The notes: generated by a model not told the origin, from the letters alone. Positions 22,901 through 35,831 are shown, counted from the stretch's first letter. The stretch is DNA of 64,000 bases from Edaphochlamys debaryana (GCA_016858145.1 JAEHOE010000013.1:434001-498000), one strand, 5' to 3'. Translations and numbers: made by a program.

Positions 22901-25900
22901 TCGTCTACCCCAACGGACTGCCCCGGGACCCCACCCCCGCACCAACCACCACCGCCAACCCCACGGCCACCCCCAGCCCCGCCGGCCCCAGTGACCCGCC
23001 TGGCCCTGGCCCGAGCCCCGGACCCCACCACCCGGCGGTGCCGGCGCCGTCGGGGTCGGGCACGGACGCAGGGGTAGTAGAGGCGGCGGAGGCGGGGGGT
23101 GGAGGGGCGGCGGCGACGGAGGCGGAGGCGGCGCCGCCCCCGCCGCCGCCTGACCCCCTGGCGCCGGGGCGCTTGCCGCAGGTGGGCCCGCGTGTGCGCC
23201 GTACGGCCTGTACGACTGTACGGCAGCGTGTGGTATGGGCTAGGGCGAAGAAGCTTCAGTGCTGTGCAGAGGCCGCTGTCGGCCTGCTTGAGGCCCTGGC
23301 TGTCTGAGGCTAGCTGTGGTGGCAGCCCACACGCCTCCCTGACCGTCCCCAGTTCCCACAGCCCGCACTAACCCGGGTGGGACTGACCCTGAGCACCACT
23401 CTGCCGCTCGTGCCTCTTCCGCCCCTCTTGACGAGCCCGCCTACCTCCCCCTCCCTGACCTTCCCGCCCCCCACCCCCACCCCCACCCCACCCCCACCCC
23501 CACCCCCACCCCCACCCCCACCCCCACCCCCACCCCCACCCCCACCCCCACCCCCACCCCCACCCCCACCCCCACCCCCACCCCCACCCCAGCTGGTCAT
23601 CCTCCGCCGCTCCGACCACAGGGAGTGGGCGCGGGACTCCGTGCCCCTGCCCCTGCCCCTCCTGCTCGCCAGCACCGCCGTAGCCCCGGGCTCGGGCGCT
23701 CTGGGCGGCAGGCTGCCCGGCCCGTCCGACTACCTGGGCCTACTGCCCTCCATCCCCGTGCCGCACTACAGGCCCGCGCCGCCGCCGTACGCCAATGCTG
23801 ACGTGGCGGCGGCGGCGGTGGGCGTGGCGGCGGGCCCGGGACCGGGCTCGACGGCGGCGTCGGGGTCTCCGTTTGGCGGCAGGACGCCGCAGCGGTCTGG
23901 CGCCGCCACCCCGGCCAGATCCAGCATGGATGGAAGCCCTGGCGGCGCCGCCGGGGCAGCGGCGGCTGGCGACGCCGCCGCCGCCACCGCTGCGCCGGCG
24001 GCGCCGCGGCGGTTGGTCCCAATCTGGATCGACGGCCAGGAGCTCATGTTCTTCATCATCGGGCCCAATGTAGGCCCACGCGTGCCGGGTCCGCTTGGGC
24101 CCAATGTGTCATGTTCGGGCCCATGCTTGGATGTTCGGTCGTCTGCCTGCGTTTGCTGAAGAGGGCTTCCAGGATGTGCGGGACCATGAGGCAATCGCCC
24201 TCCATCCTCTTAACGCGACCCCCTTGCCTCTCCCCCTCACCTACTTGCCTCCTAAGCCCACCGTTTCCTCTTCGCTCCCCCCCCTCCCATCTTACCCCCC
24301 CCCCTGCACAGGCCATCGCCACCGCCCGGTCCCGGGACGCCAGCGACCGAGTGGGGTGGCTGCTGGCGCGGCGGCGCTGGGAGGAGGCACTGACCGTGGT
24401 GGAGGGGGCGCCGCCGGGCTCCCTGCCGGCGGGCACGTACGACAGGTGGGGCGTACGGCAGGCGTACGGCAGATGGGGGCTGATGCGGAGCTGTGGCTCG
24501 GTATGTGTGATGCAGGTATCTGGTCTGGGTCGTGGCGGTAAGGCTGGTGGACAGGGCTCGCGCACGCTGGACACCTATACAGCATCATGCCATGTTGTGC
24601 CGTACCATACAAATGCAGGGTGGTTGACGGTTACATCGAGGAGCTGATGACGCGGCAGGCGTACGACGATGCTGTACGGCTGAGCGAGCGGCTGCTGGCG
24701 GGCGACGCGGGGCGCTGGGAGCGGTTCGCCTACCTTTTTGCGCAGGTGGGGCCGCCGGCGGGCGGTTGGATCGCGTGCGGCCCCGGAATCTAGTTTCACG
24801 AGCCCGAATTCCGTTTTCCAGATCCATCTATGGGTGGCCCCCGGACCAACTGAGCCCGTTTATCGGGGACCTTCTACCAACGGAACGCCCCGCACCCAAC
24901 ACCCAACACCCCAACACGTCCCTCCCCCCACCGCCTCCCCCCAGGTCCGGCAGCTGCCCAAGCTGGTCCCTCGCCTCCCCACGGACCACCCCCGGCTCAG
25001 GTGCATGGGCGGCCAGGGACACGGGGCAGCAGGGGGGGAGCGGGAGGGTGGGAGGAGGGGATGGATTAATGTCAGGGACCGACAGAGTCAAGCGATGCTG
25101 GGGGTGTGTGGCGGCCGAGTCATGCCCTTACTGCGGCACGTGTGGCTGTGCTACCTTCCGGCCAGCTCCGATACCCTCTGATCCCCCTCCCCTCCCCCTC
25201 CCATTCGCCCTTCCCGCCCTCCCTTCCCCCCCTCCTCCCCCCCCTCCCCTCCCCCCCTCTCAGGACCCACGTGTACGACATGGCCCTTCAGTCCCTCCTG
25301 ACCTCCCCCTCGGACCACCCCCTGCTCCTGGCCAGCGCCAAGGCCTGGCCCCAGGGGTGAGGGGGGGGCCTAGGGGAGGGGGAGGGGAGGGTGGGGTGTG
25401 TTTGGGACTTGGGGACAGCCGCGTGGCATCTGGACGGTTGTGTCGTCCTGTGCGCCCATGGTCGTCATCTTGCTTTGCGCTCCCCTCTGCCCCTGTCCCT
25501 CCCCCCTCCCCCCCCCCACCCCCCCCCCAGGTGCTACTCCATGGCCTCCCTGGCCGATGCGGTGGCGGCGCGCATCCGGCGGCAGCAGCAGCAGGCGGAG
25601 GCGGAGGCGCGGGAGCGGCAGCAGCAGGTGGGGGGAAGGGGGGGGGGGGAAGCGGGAGAGGGAGAGGGGAGGGGGCAGAGGGGAGGAGTAGCAGGTGGAG
25701 GAGTAGCAGGTGAATGTGCGGGTGGTTTCCCGGGGCTCTGGTTCCGCCCAGCCCCTCACGTGCACGCTGTGGGGGGTGGGCGGTGTGGGTGTGGGTGTGG
25801 GTTTGGCCGTGGGTGTGGGTCGGCGGGGGAAGCGGGGTATGAAGGCAGGGCAGGGCAGCGGCCGGAGCGGGTGCAGGGGCCGGGGCACGATTTGGACGGT

Positions 25901-28900
25901 TGAGACGGTGCGCGTGACACGAGGACTTGACACGTGGCACGCATAGCACGTGCTCCCATGGGCCTGCCACGCTTGCCCCTCCCTCCCGCCCCCCCGCAGC
26001 AGCAGGCTCAGCACGGCAAGGGGGCGGCGGGCCACCAGGGCCCGTCCAAGCAGGGCGGCGGCGGCGGCGGCAAGGCGGATCGGGGGCCCGGCGGCAAGGG
26101 GGGCGGCAAGGGGGCGGAGAAGGCGACGCCAGAAAAGGAAGCAGACAAGGCCCCGACCGCCCCCGCCCCCGCCCCGGCCCCGGCCCCGGCCCCGGCCCCG
26201 GCCCCAGCCCCCGCTGAGGCGGCCGACCCCCTGTGGCACCTGCTGGCGTGGCTGTACGAGCACCAGGTACGGCACGGCGCATGGGGAGGATGGTTGCCGT
26301 ACGCAACAATTGCGGTGCATCACACCGCTACCTCCTCACGCCGCAGCCCCCCATGCTAGCCCCTCACGCCGCAACCCCCCACGCTGAGACTGTGGATCTG
26401 CCGGGCATGGGCCGTCCTGTCCTGGCCTTACCCTCCCTCGCTCAGAATCATTCCCCCCTCCCCCCCCAGGGCCGCCCCGACCTGGCGCTGTCCATCCACC
26501 TGCGCCTGAGGGCCCCGGGCGTGTTCGCATTCGTCACCAGCCACGGCCTGCAGGTGGGGGGGGCGGGGGGCGGGAGGGGGACGGAGCGCGTGTGTATGGG
26601 CAGGCCGGTGCCGGGTCCGCGCGGTGTCCGAAGCATCGTTGCCCAGAGCGCATGGCTACAGCCCTCTTGCCTACCCCCGCCTCCATGCCCTCCCCTTGCC
26701 CCCCCCCCCCCCGCCCAGGCCAACCTCCTGGGCAGGGCCCCCGAGCTGCTCGAGGTGGACGAGGCGGCGGCCCTGGGGCTGCTCACGGCCGCAGGTGGGG
26801 GAGGGGGGTGGGTGGAAGTAGGGGAGCTGATGCTTGCTTGGGAAAGGGAAGGGAGGGGCGTGGAGGCGCTTACGGTAGGGCTTAGAGCCCAAGTAGCCCA
26901 ACCCATGCCCCCTCGCCCCTGCTCCTTCCCCGAGCCCGTACCCCCCCCCCTTGCGGCCGCAGCGGACAGCCTGCCGCCCAGCAACGTGGTGCCCAGCCTG
27001 CAGGTGGGGGCGGGGGCCGGGGGGGGGGGGGGCAGGCCAGGGTCAGGGTGGTCGTGGCGGGGAAACCGCTCAGCGCAGAGCCAGGGAGCGTCGGGTCGGA
27101 AGCGCGGGAAGCGTGCGTGTGGGGGCCCCCCGGGAGGGGAGTGTGGGTTCGTGCTGCAGCGGCGTGATGCGCCCGGGGCCTGCCGCCCGGCAAGGAAGGG
27201 GGCGTGGGAGGTGACAGGCAGGGCAGGCGATGGCTGGCATCAGCGGGTTTGGGTTTGCCTAAGCCTAAGGCCGCCCCCGAGCGCCGCCCCCGCCCCCGCT
27301 TTTCGTACCGTGCGCGGCAGCGGCTGACCCGTGCTTCCCCTTCCCCTCCATTCCCCTCCATCCCCCCCCCCGCCCCCCCCCCCCCCAGGAGGCCGCCAAG
27401 TCCGCCCCCGACCCCCCCTCCGCCGAGGTCTGGCGGCGGCGGCTGTTCGCCTACCTGTCGGGGCTGTTCGCGGTGGACCCCACCGTGGCGGCAGAGTACC
27501 ACGACCTGCAGGTGGGGGGACGGGGGGGAAAAGAATGGGGGTGACACGCGTGCCGAAACACGCACAGGCCCGAACCTCGCTGTGGAGGCTCTACTATAGA
27601 CTATAGACTATGAGGCTCTGGCAAATGTTGCACATGTACACCCTGGCCCTGGCCCTGGCCCTGGCTCTGGCCCTGTGAATCTTCTCCAACCCCCATTCCC
27701 CCCGCCCCAGGTCTCCCTCACCGCCCAGTACCAACCGTCCAAGCTCATGGACCTGCTTGTGTCGTCCCAGTATTACTCATTGGAGGTACGGCATCAGTCA
27801 TGCTGGTCATCCTGGTGACTTCTGCTCGTGCACGCAGCCCCTCCCCCTCCTCACTTCCACCACGCACGGCCCCCGCCCCACCCGTCACCCCCCAACCAAC
27901 CACCCCCCGCCCCCCGCAGTCGGCCCTGGCCATCTGCGAGGCCCGCGGCCTCGTGCCGGAGCAGGTGAGGCGGTTGGCAGTTGGCAGTCATGACCGTTTG
28001 GCGGTGGTGGCGCCTCCTTTCGCGGAGTTGGCCGGTGTGTTTTGCCCTCGACACCCCCCTCCCCCCCCCCTCCCCCCCCTGTCAGGTCTTCGTGCTGGGC
28101 CGCATGGGCTCCACGGACCAGGCCCTGCGCCTCATCATCGACCGACTGGGGGACATACCCCGGGTGAGGGGTGGGGGGGGTAAAAGCGGGGCGAAATACA
28201 GGTGCTCCCCAGACGCCGTGTCGTTGCGCGGCGCACGGGCGCCATCCGCAGGCCTTGCAGGGTCACACGCCCGCCCTCCCCTCCCTGAAACGCCCCCTCC
28301 TCCCCCCCCCCCCCCGCCCCCCAGGCCATTGACTTTGTGGTGGGGCAGCGGGACGACGAGCTGTGGGGGCGGCTCATCGACTGGGCCCTGGCCTCGCCCG
28401 CCACCACGGGGCAGGTGGGGGCAGCGTGGGCCCTGGGGCCGGTGCCTGGTCGCAGTGCCCCTGGAGAGGGGAGCATCCGCGCGTAACGCTCGCGGGGTCA
28501 GCTCGCGCTGTGTGCTTTACCCCTCCCCGCCTGACCCGCCTGTCCCCCAACCCTCTGTCCGCCCCACCTTAACCCCTTGTCCTATGTCTGCCCCTTTTCC
28601 TCCCAATGTCTGCCCCCTGTCAGCTCCTGGACTGCATAGGGGGCTACGTGGACCCCCTGCTGCTGGTGCGCCGCATCCCCCGGGGCATGCGCGTGGAGCG
28701 GCTGAGGGACCGACTGAGGGCCATCATCGCAGACTACCGGTGTGTGTGGGCAAAGATGGGGGGAGGGGAGGGAGGTAGTCAGGTAGAGGGGGGTGGGCGA
28801 GAGGCAGGGAGGCAGGAGGAGGGTTCGAGAGGGGTGCAGGCAAGAGGGGTCAGAGGCTCGAGGCGGGCAGAGACGCGGGCACAACAAGCTGGGGTACGCG

Positions 28901-30312
28901 GCCCAGGCTCAACGACCACACACACACGTGTACGGCAACTAGCAACTACTAATAGGGTTAGCACACACGTGTACGCACGCTTCCCCCGACACCCCCCTCC
29001 GCCCCCTCCCTCCCCCACTCCGCCTCCCCCCCAGCACCCAGACCTCCCTGCGCGAGGGCTGCAACACCATCCTCCGCTCCGACTGCCGCCACCTGCTGTC
29101 GCGCCTGCACGCGGGAACGCGGAGGGTGCTGGGGACGGCCTTCGTGCACCGACCCGGGGCGGGCGGGGAGGGGGGCCAGTGGTTCAGGTGCGTGTGTGGG
29201 GATGGAGGGTTGGGGCCGGGGCAGAGGGGCGTAGGAAAGACGAGAGGTGTTGCGCGTAGCGCATATGAGTGCGCGGCTGAAAAGCAAACCCGCCAGCTTT
29301 GCACCCTCGCCCCCACCCGCTTGCGCCACACTTATGTACGGCACGCCCCGCACGTCACTTGCCCGCCGGCCAGGTGTGATGCCGTACATGGCGGGCGGCT
29401 GCAGCCCGTGAGCGCCGCCGAGGTGCCCTGGGAGGCGCTGGGGGGCGGCGGCGGCGGCCCCACCCCCATCGCCGCCACAGGCGGAGCCGGGGACTCCTCC
29501 TCCACGGCCTCCTCCTCACACCCGCACTCCCACTCCCACGACCTCTCCCCCTCCACGGCTTGGGGCGTGGGGAGAGGCCCCGCGCCGTCGGCCCCGCGCG
29601 GCGGCCCAAGGGCCCGCCGGGGCCCGGCTGGGCCCGGGGAAGACGGCGACGGTTGGTGCGGGTCCCTGATGCAGGGCCTGCCCTGGTGGGCGGCGCCAGA
29701 GTACCAGCGCTCGGCCGGCGGGCTGGCGGCGGGCCCCGCTGGTGACGGCGGCGGCGGCGGCGGCGGGGCCCCGGCGGGCGGCAGCGTGTGGGTTGGCTTC
29801 AACTTGGCTGCGGGGCGGGCGCGAGTGGAGGTGAGAGATGGCGAACAGGGGACGCAATGGGTCGGTTTGGGGAGGAGAGGGGAGGACGTGGGGAAGGAGC
29901 GCTTCGCCGGGCCTAGTGCAGGGGGGGACAGGGTGAAGGGCGGGGTGGCGGCCTGGGGGGGCTCGGGCGGCGTGCGGGGCAGGGCGCAAGGCAAGGCTGC
30001 CCTGACACGTCTCTCTGCACCCTCCCTTGCCCAACGGCCCTGCAACAAACCCCCGGGCTCGACATTCTCCTGCCCAACCTCCCTCTCTCCTTCCGCCGCC
30101 AAACCCCTCAGGACGGCAGCGGAGGAGGCGGGGTAGGCCCCAGCGGAGGCGGCGGAGGCGCGAGCGGCGGTGGGGGCCGCAAGGGCGGGAGCGGAGCGGG
30201 CAGGGCGGCGGGGACACCCGGCCACTCGGGGCCGGCGGGCGCTGGGGCCGGCGGAGGCGGAGGCGGGGCCCTTCGCTCGCTCTGGCAGCACGTGGCTACC
30301 GGAAAGGCGTGA
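19907..30312 (+). CDS. VPS41: Vacuolar protein sorting protein 41 (HOPS subunit)
   Basis: HOPS component that tethers late endosomes/vacuoles for fusion. I spliced 27 exons that close in frame to 1364 residues: 19907-20080, 20264-20362, 20795-20851, 21083-21187, 21414-21539, 21722-22054, 22380-22472, 22864-23181, 23593-24069, 24312-24445, 24619-24745, 24945-25000, 25264-25356, 25531-25627, 26000-26266, 26470-26553, 26719-26794, 26963-27003, 27389-27511, 27711-27785, 27920-27964, 28086-28163, 28325-28414, 28624-28739, 29035-29187, 29374-29830, 30112-30312. Family landmarks: beta-propeller ([19 protein letters not shown]), [17 protein letters not shown], the clathrin-repeat helices [55 protein letters not shown], and [13 protein letters not shown]. 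Low-complexity inserts make it longer than animal or plant VPS41. The usual C-terminal RING cysteines are absent. Intron 1 starts with GC. ATG sits in gcgATGG. Confidence 0.95.
21548..21645. repeat. G/A-rich tract in VPS41 intron 5
   Basis: Repeated ggggaagggaggaggggga units directly downstream of the donor at 21540. Confidence 0.85.
23467..23590. repeat. (CCCCCA)n microsatellite in VPS41 intron 8
   Basis: About 20 near-perfect hexamer units run directly into the acceptor AG (23591-23592) of exon 9, so the array is the polypyrimidine tract of that intron. Confidence 0.95.
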
Positions 30313-31045
30313 CGGTTGGTGGTTGGCAGTTGATGCGTCTTGGTTGGATTTCGTTGGCTCGAGGAAGGTTGTGGCGTTGGAAGCGAGAGAGGGGCAGGTG
30401 TAGGCAGGGCACGGACACCGGGGCAGGGGCTGGGTGGGAACGGGTAACGGCAAGGGGCACGAGGGTTCGTGCAGGAAGCAACAAGGCCGGACCCGGTAGA
30501 GCGTGCAACACGTGCGCCTGCAACCCGTTTTCTCCAAGCACGGTCCGCTGGGGTCAGGAGAGCCGCCAGCGGCGCTGTGTGCCCGAGAGAGGCGCACGGC
30601 GCGAAGCCGCCTGCCGCCCGGCAGTCGCCCCGCGCTACAGCCCGCTGCAATGCCTCCCCGGCCGCTGCCCCGTGCAAGCTCAAGCAAGCCAACGCACAGA
30701 CGCGTACAGAGGCACAGCACAGCACTAACTCAGTGCCGCCTGGCTCCGCGGCTGCAGACGTGGCGCTGAGCTTGCTCGGACGCTGACTCAGGTGCTCACC
30801 CCAGCGAGCGCTGCTGCTCCCAGCTGCGTTGCACTGCCAAGTGGCGCGGCCGCTCGCAACAGCCAACGAGGCCGGTCGCGCCGTTGCCGCGCCGGGCTGA
30901 GCCACGCAGGGCCCACTGCAGCAGGCCTGCGCGAACAGCCCCGCGCCCGTTTGACCCCGGTTCGGAGCGCTGCTGCAGTCCTGCGAGGCGACTGCAGTCT
31001 TCTCGAAGCGCCTTACCTGCAGGAGGGCCGGAGGAGGAAGGGGCT
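30313..31045. other. VPS41 3' flank and upstream region of the next gene
   Basis: No coding support. It must hold the VPS41 3'UTR and the promoter of the 31046 gene. I see no TGTAA before 31045. Confidence 0.4.
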
Positions 31046-34000
31046 ATGGAGCGAGCGGCTGCGGCCGGCGCCCGCTCGGATGGACGCCGGCTGGCGCGGC
31101 CATACTACAGGTGAGGGAGGCTCGAAAGCGTGTGCGGGGGGCCGCTGCGTCCGAGGGCGGCCGCGGGCGGGAGCGGGGAGAGCGGGCGGGGACCCCAGCC
31201 AGCTGGAGCCGGTGGGGGCTGCGTCCCCGGCCTGTGTAGGCTGCACCCCGCCCAGGCTGAGTCCCCACCCTCCGCCTGCTGCCTAACCTGCCTGCGGCTC
31301 CCCGCCCTCTCCCGGCAGGGCCATCTCCTCTGTAACGGGCACCCGCGCTCAAGAGGCTGTGGGTCCGGGGGCGGGAGGCCAGGGCGCGACGGGGACAGGC
31401 GCTCCAGATCCGAGGGCTGCAGCCGAGAGCGTTTTGGGTGCGGGAGACCAGGGCGCGGACGATGTGCTCTGGGGAGGCACCACGGAGGCCGCCGCAGCCC
31501 GCGACGGCCTGAGCGGCGGCACCGCTGCCGTGCAGGTGCGCACTTACTGGTGTATGGCAAAGTACGGCACGGTACGGCTGCCGTGCTTAGTGGCTGCCGC
31601 GTGTGTGTGCCAGTTGATGTGCTGCGCGTGCGGCCTGACTTCCTCCCGCCATGGCCCCCGGCCCCCGGCCCCGCATGCGCACCGCACAGCCCGGCGCTGC
31701 CCCCGGGGGGTTGCATGTGATCTGCCATTTGCAGGTGAGTCGAGACTGCTTTGTGCGGCAACCCTTTCTCGGCACCCCCACCCAGCTAATCTCACTTGCC
31801 TCACGAACCCGCTTCCCCCACCGCCATCACCTTCCTCCCTGCAAACCCCCCCAGCTCGCCGGTGGGCCCCTGCTTCCCGAGGACGAGGCCCAGGCGCTCC
31901 GGGCCCTCGAGTCGGCGCTGCGGGCCCACCTGGGGCCCCAGCGGGCCCGCCCGGGGCCCGAACGGGCCCAGCAGGACGGGCCTGACAACGGGCCTGAGGC
32001 CGAGCAGCAGAGGCTGACGGTGCAGTTCATGGCAGCGCCCTCCCACTCCGCGCCCGGTCCCCGCCTCCTGCTCTGCCCCGACCCCCCCGTCTTCAGCGCC
32101 GCAGCCCTGACCCGCACCAGGCCACGGCCAGGCACGGACGCGGGCGCGGGCACAGGCGGGGCTGCCGCGCTCCCCCGCGCCACCGCTGCTGCGCCCACCT
32201 CAGGCTGCAGCAGTGGGCCCGCAGCCAGGGGTACGGGGAGCGCTGGGAGCGGCGGCACAGATACAGGCGCCGCGGACAGCCTCAGCGCCCGCCCCTCGCT
32301 CCCATCGCGTTCGTACTTCGACCCGTACTCCGCGTCGTACATAGGCACCGGTGTGGGCGGCAGTACGGCGGAACGGGCGCCGCCGACGCAGCTGCCGCCC
32401 ACGTGCACCCGTACGGGCGCTCCCGCGGGACCGGAGTCCGCGGGCTCACCACCTGCCGCCCTGCCGCCACCGCCGCCGCCAGCGCCGCTGCCGCTGCTGG
32501 CGGCAGTGCCGTCGCCGTTCCTGACGCCGCTGCCACCGCCGGCGGCAGCTCTGGCGGCGGCGCCCCGGACGGCTCCGTCGCCAACCGACTCAACCGCCAC
32601 AGGCGGCGCCGCGGCGGCGCCGCCGGGTCCAGCTGCCGGCGCAACCACGCTGCGCGTGGATCTGGTGTGGGACCGGATTCTGGATTCGAGCCATGCGTGC
32701 GAAGGATGCGGTGCCTGCGACGATGCAGGGCAGGAGCCACGGCCGCCCCATGCGGTGAGGGGGTGTGGGGAAGGCCAGCGCTTGGGGCCTCGAGCTGCCG
32801 GTACCGGTGCAGCCACAGCGACGCCTCCGCGGTGGCTTGCATCTGCACCCTGTGGCCCGTGGTCCCGGTGGGGCCTATAGCGCTGGTGCATCTAGCACTG
32901 GGGAACGATGGGAAACGTTGGCTGACTGACGCCGTCCCCCGCCTCCCCACAACCGCCCCAGGGCCCCTGGGTGCGGCTGCTGCTGACTCAGGCGGGGGCG
33001 GTGGTGGCGGAGGCGGAGCGAGTGGCGGTGGGGCCCGGGGGCGCGAGCGTGCGGTGCGTGGGGGTGGGAACGGGGGCGGGGCTGAGGAGGGGTGCAAGAG
33101 CAGAGAGGGTGGCCACACGCGCTGGGGGCACCCCGCTGGATGCTCCACACTCCTGAGCTCCCCAGCAGCCCGCTGCAGCCCGGCCGGTCGCGGCCTCGGC
33201 ACCGTGCTCACCCCGTCCTCAGCGTATGCCTAACGGGACTCCTGCCCCGCCGCAGCCTGGACGCTTCGGGTCTGGAGGAGGGCCCCGCCTCGCTCCTGGT
33301 GCTGCCGCCGCCGCGGCCGTCTCTGCCTCGGCCGCCGTCACCGCATCTGCCTCGGCCGCCGTCACCGCCATTGCCAACACCACACCAGAGGGCGTCGCCG
33401 CCTCCGTTGGGCCCGTGCCCTGTCGCCCCCGACTCGGACTCTGATCCCCCTGCGTTCCATCTCCCCCCGCTGCTGTGGGCCCCCCTGGCGGTGGCTCCGG
33501 CGGCGGTGGCGACGGAGCTGGGGGGCCTGTGGGGGGCCATGCGGGGGGCGGCGGCGGAGGCGTGGCCGGAGGCGGGGCCCAGGTGGGGGGCAGGGCGGTG
33601 CGGCCGGTCAGGGCCGACGGTTGGCGGGATCGTTAAGGGTGTCGGGTTTTGGGGGTTGCGTTATGCGGACCCCGAGCAGAGTGCCAGACCTACCTTGGGG
33701 TACTGCTCCTGCCGAGCTCCCTGAGCGACCCCTTCCCCCACTCGCTCTCCTCGCTGCTCCCTGACCCCTGACTGAGTCCCTACCCGCTCTGCCCCCCGTC
33801 ACATGCCTCCCGGCAGACTGGTTCGCGCGCGCGCCTTCACGCACCACTTCGCGCCGCTCCTGTCCGACATGGCAGCCCTGCGGTCTGACGTGGCGGCCCT
33901 TCGCAACCGTACGGCAGCGATGCCGGAGGCTGACGGCGCTGGCGAGGCGTCCGGGGTGGAGGGCGATGCCTGCAATGAGGAGGAGGAGGGCGCGGCGGCG

Positions 34001-34312
34001 GTCGTGGCAGCAGCGGAGGCGGCTGCAGGGGGACCACCGGCTGGGGCTGCCGTCGCCGTCTCCGGCGTCCCCACCACCTCGGGGCCACGGGGGACCACGG
34101 GGTCGGAGCACTGCAGCGGCGCTGGTGCCAGCTGTGCCGGGCCTGGGGGCGGGGTCCCGGGCCGGCAGGGGGCGGCGGGGGGCCCCGAGGTGGGCGTGTG
34201 GGAGTGCGCGTGTGTTTCGGCCGAGGGGCGGGGGGCGCTGCGGGCGGGCCTGGTGCCGTACATGCGCGCGATGGGGCTCCACGCCACCCTGGAGCACGTG
34301 ATGTTGCGTTAG
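31046..34312 (+). CDS. Protein of unknown function, disordered centre
   Basis: Six exons close in frame to 698 residues: 31046-31110, 31319-31535, 31855-32754, 32962-33053, 33256-33582, 33817-34312 (TAG). N-terminus MERAAAAGARSDGRRLARPYYR. Ordered-looking parts are PEDEAQALRALESALRAHLG and TVQFMAAPS (exon 3), WVRLLLTQAGAVVAEAERVA (exon 4), ATELGGLWGAMRGAAAEAW (exon 5), and RARAFTHHFAPLLSDMAALRSDVAALRN (exon 6), the last a likely amphipathic helix. Between them lie Ala/Pro/Gly/Thr-rich linkers. No family recognised, no signal peptide or membrane helix. Exon 3 could end earlier at 32655 (CGC|GTGGAT, same phase). Another start is possible. It lies 733 bp downstream of VPS41 on the same strand. 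Confidence 0.6.
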
Positions 34313-35529
34313 TCATGGTCGCACGTGCACGTGCGTGTGTACGGCAGATGTGCATGCGGTCCGTGGGGGTTCGGGTGGCACTCGCTGTGTGCGTGCGCTG
34401 CGTGCGCCTCTGGGGTGTGGGCGGGTCATGCGGTGGAGACTACCGGTACTGTGCCGGGGCCTTAAGGCTCTGTCCTACTTCCCTAGCCTTTTTGGTGCCG
34501 GTGTTCGGTGTTGAGGGGTTATTGGTTGCGATGCGGCTGGTGTGGCGCGGTGCGGCGCGGTGCGGCGCTGAGCTGAGCTGGGCTTCCTGGGGACCAACCC
34601 ACGACTGTGTACGGTATTATCCTGAGTTCCTGACCCTTTTACCAATGTACGGGAAGCCCAAGCAGCCGGAATGAAAGAACGGACGAGGCTCACGACTGTG
34701 TATGTGTGGGCTCCTGACGGGCCGGCAGCGTCTGCCGCGGCAGGGCAGGGCGGTGATTTGCGTCAGGCGCTGCCGGGTTTTCCACAGCTCGGACCTTTCT
34801 TTTCTTACTAGAGGCGGGAGAACATGTTCGGATGTTCCCTCTTGCCCTTGACACCTGATTGCTGCTGTGTTGTGATGTCCAGTCAGCCGGGGCCTGGCCC
34901 GAGGGGCACGCATAGGCTGCTTTGATCGGTCACCGTGTGTCATTGGATCGCACTTACTTGTGTCCTCACTCTTCCAATCAATTGGAACGTGGATGGGGGG
35001 GCCTGCGTCAGTTGTGCTGAGACAGGGGAAGAAGGGGTGGCGCAGTCGGGAGGGCAGGAATGATGGGGAGGATGTTTGGAGGATGTGGCGGGGGTGTCCG
35101 GTCGTGAGGGCTGCTGGCGTGTCTTGTACTCACAACATTTGCTTCACCTTCTTATGCTGAGCCGGGACGGTGCTCTTGTCGTGTACACTACACGTCCAAC
35201 CTACCTTGTCCTCCCCCCTGACTGATGCTTCTCACCATCACATGCGAAGATAGCCCTGCAGGTGGTGGAGACGAAGTCGACGGGTCAGCTGTAGGACAAG
35301 TCGAGCGTAAGTTTGCAAGGGGGTCCATGCATTGTGTGCGTAACGGCGGGGGGGGGGCGATAAGCTGAGGGAGCGCCGCGGAGGCTCTGAGATCTGAGGC
35401 TGCGGGTGAGGGCATAGCGCCACGCACGGCATGGCCCCAGCGGCGACCTGGTGCGCCTCTCAAGTCGGGCACATGTGGTACCGGAGTCATAGGGAGCCGC
35501 TGCCGGGCGCACGGGCGGGCGTCTGAGTG

Positions 35530-35534
35530 TGTAA
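35530..35534 (+). terminator. Candidate poly(A) signal TGTAA for the 31046 gene
   Basis: First TGTAA I find on the plus strand after the stop at 34312; it implies a 1.2-kb 3'UTR. Weak evidence from position only. Confidence 0.25.
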
Positions 35535-35826
35535 CCGCAGCCGGGGAAAGGGAGAACACTAGTGACTCAAGGAGCGCGAAAGGGGGGTGCACTACCTAGG
35601 CCATTGAGCCTGGGAGCATTAAGACATGCAGCCACCATGGGCTATTGTTGGAGGGGAGGTACCACCGTACCCAGGCTGACACGGGTGGGGATGACGTCCA
35701 AGGCAAGAAGCTCAGTCAGTCACCGCACCATGTCAGTCGCTGTGAGTCGTGTGCTGCTTCTCGCTGGGTTTCCCCAGGACCCCCTGGGAAGGACAGCAGT
35801 CAAGACATCAGTCACGTCATGAATCG

Positions 35827-35831
35827 ATTAC
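35827..35831 (-). terminator. Candidate poly(A) signal TGTAA for the first TAZ gene
   Basis: ttaca on the plus strand, TGTAA on the minus strand, 1.36 kb after the TAZ stop at 37187. With the plus-strand candidate at 35530 it would put two convergent 3' ends about 300 bp apart. Position-based guess. Confidence 0.25.

Noticed and set aside
23467..23590. (CCCCCA)n as a telomere-like array
   Set aside because: It does not match the TTTTAGGG type of volvocine telomeres and lies inside a VPS41 intron.
31331..31335. TGTAA as the VPS41 poly(A) signal
   Set aside because: It falls inside a coding exon of the next gene (exon 31319-31535) and is 1 kb from the VPS41 stop.
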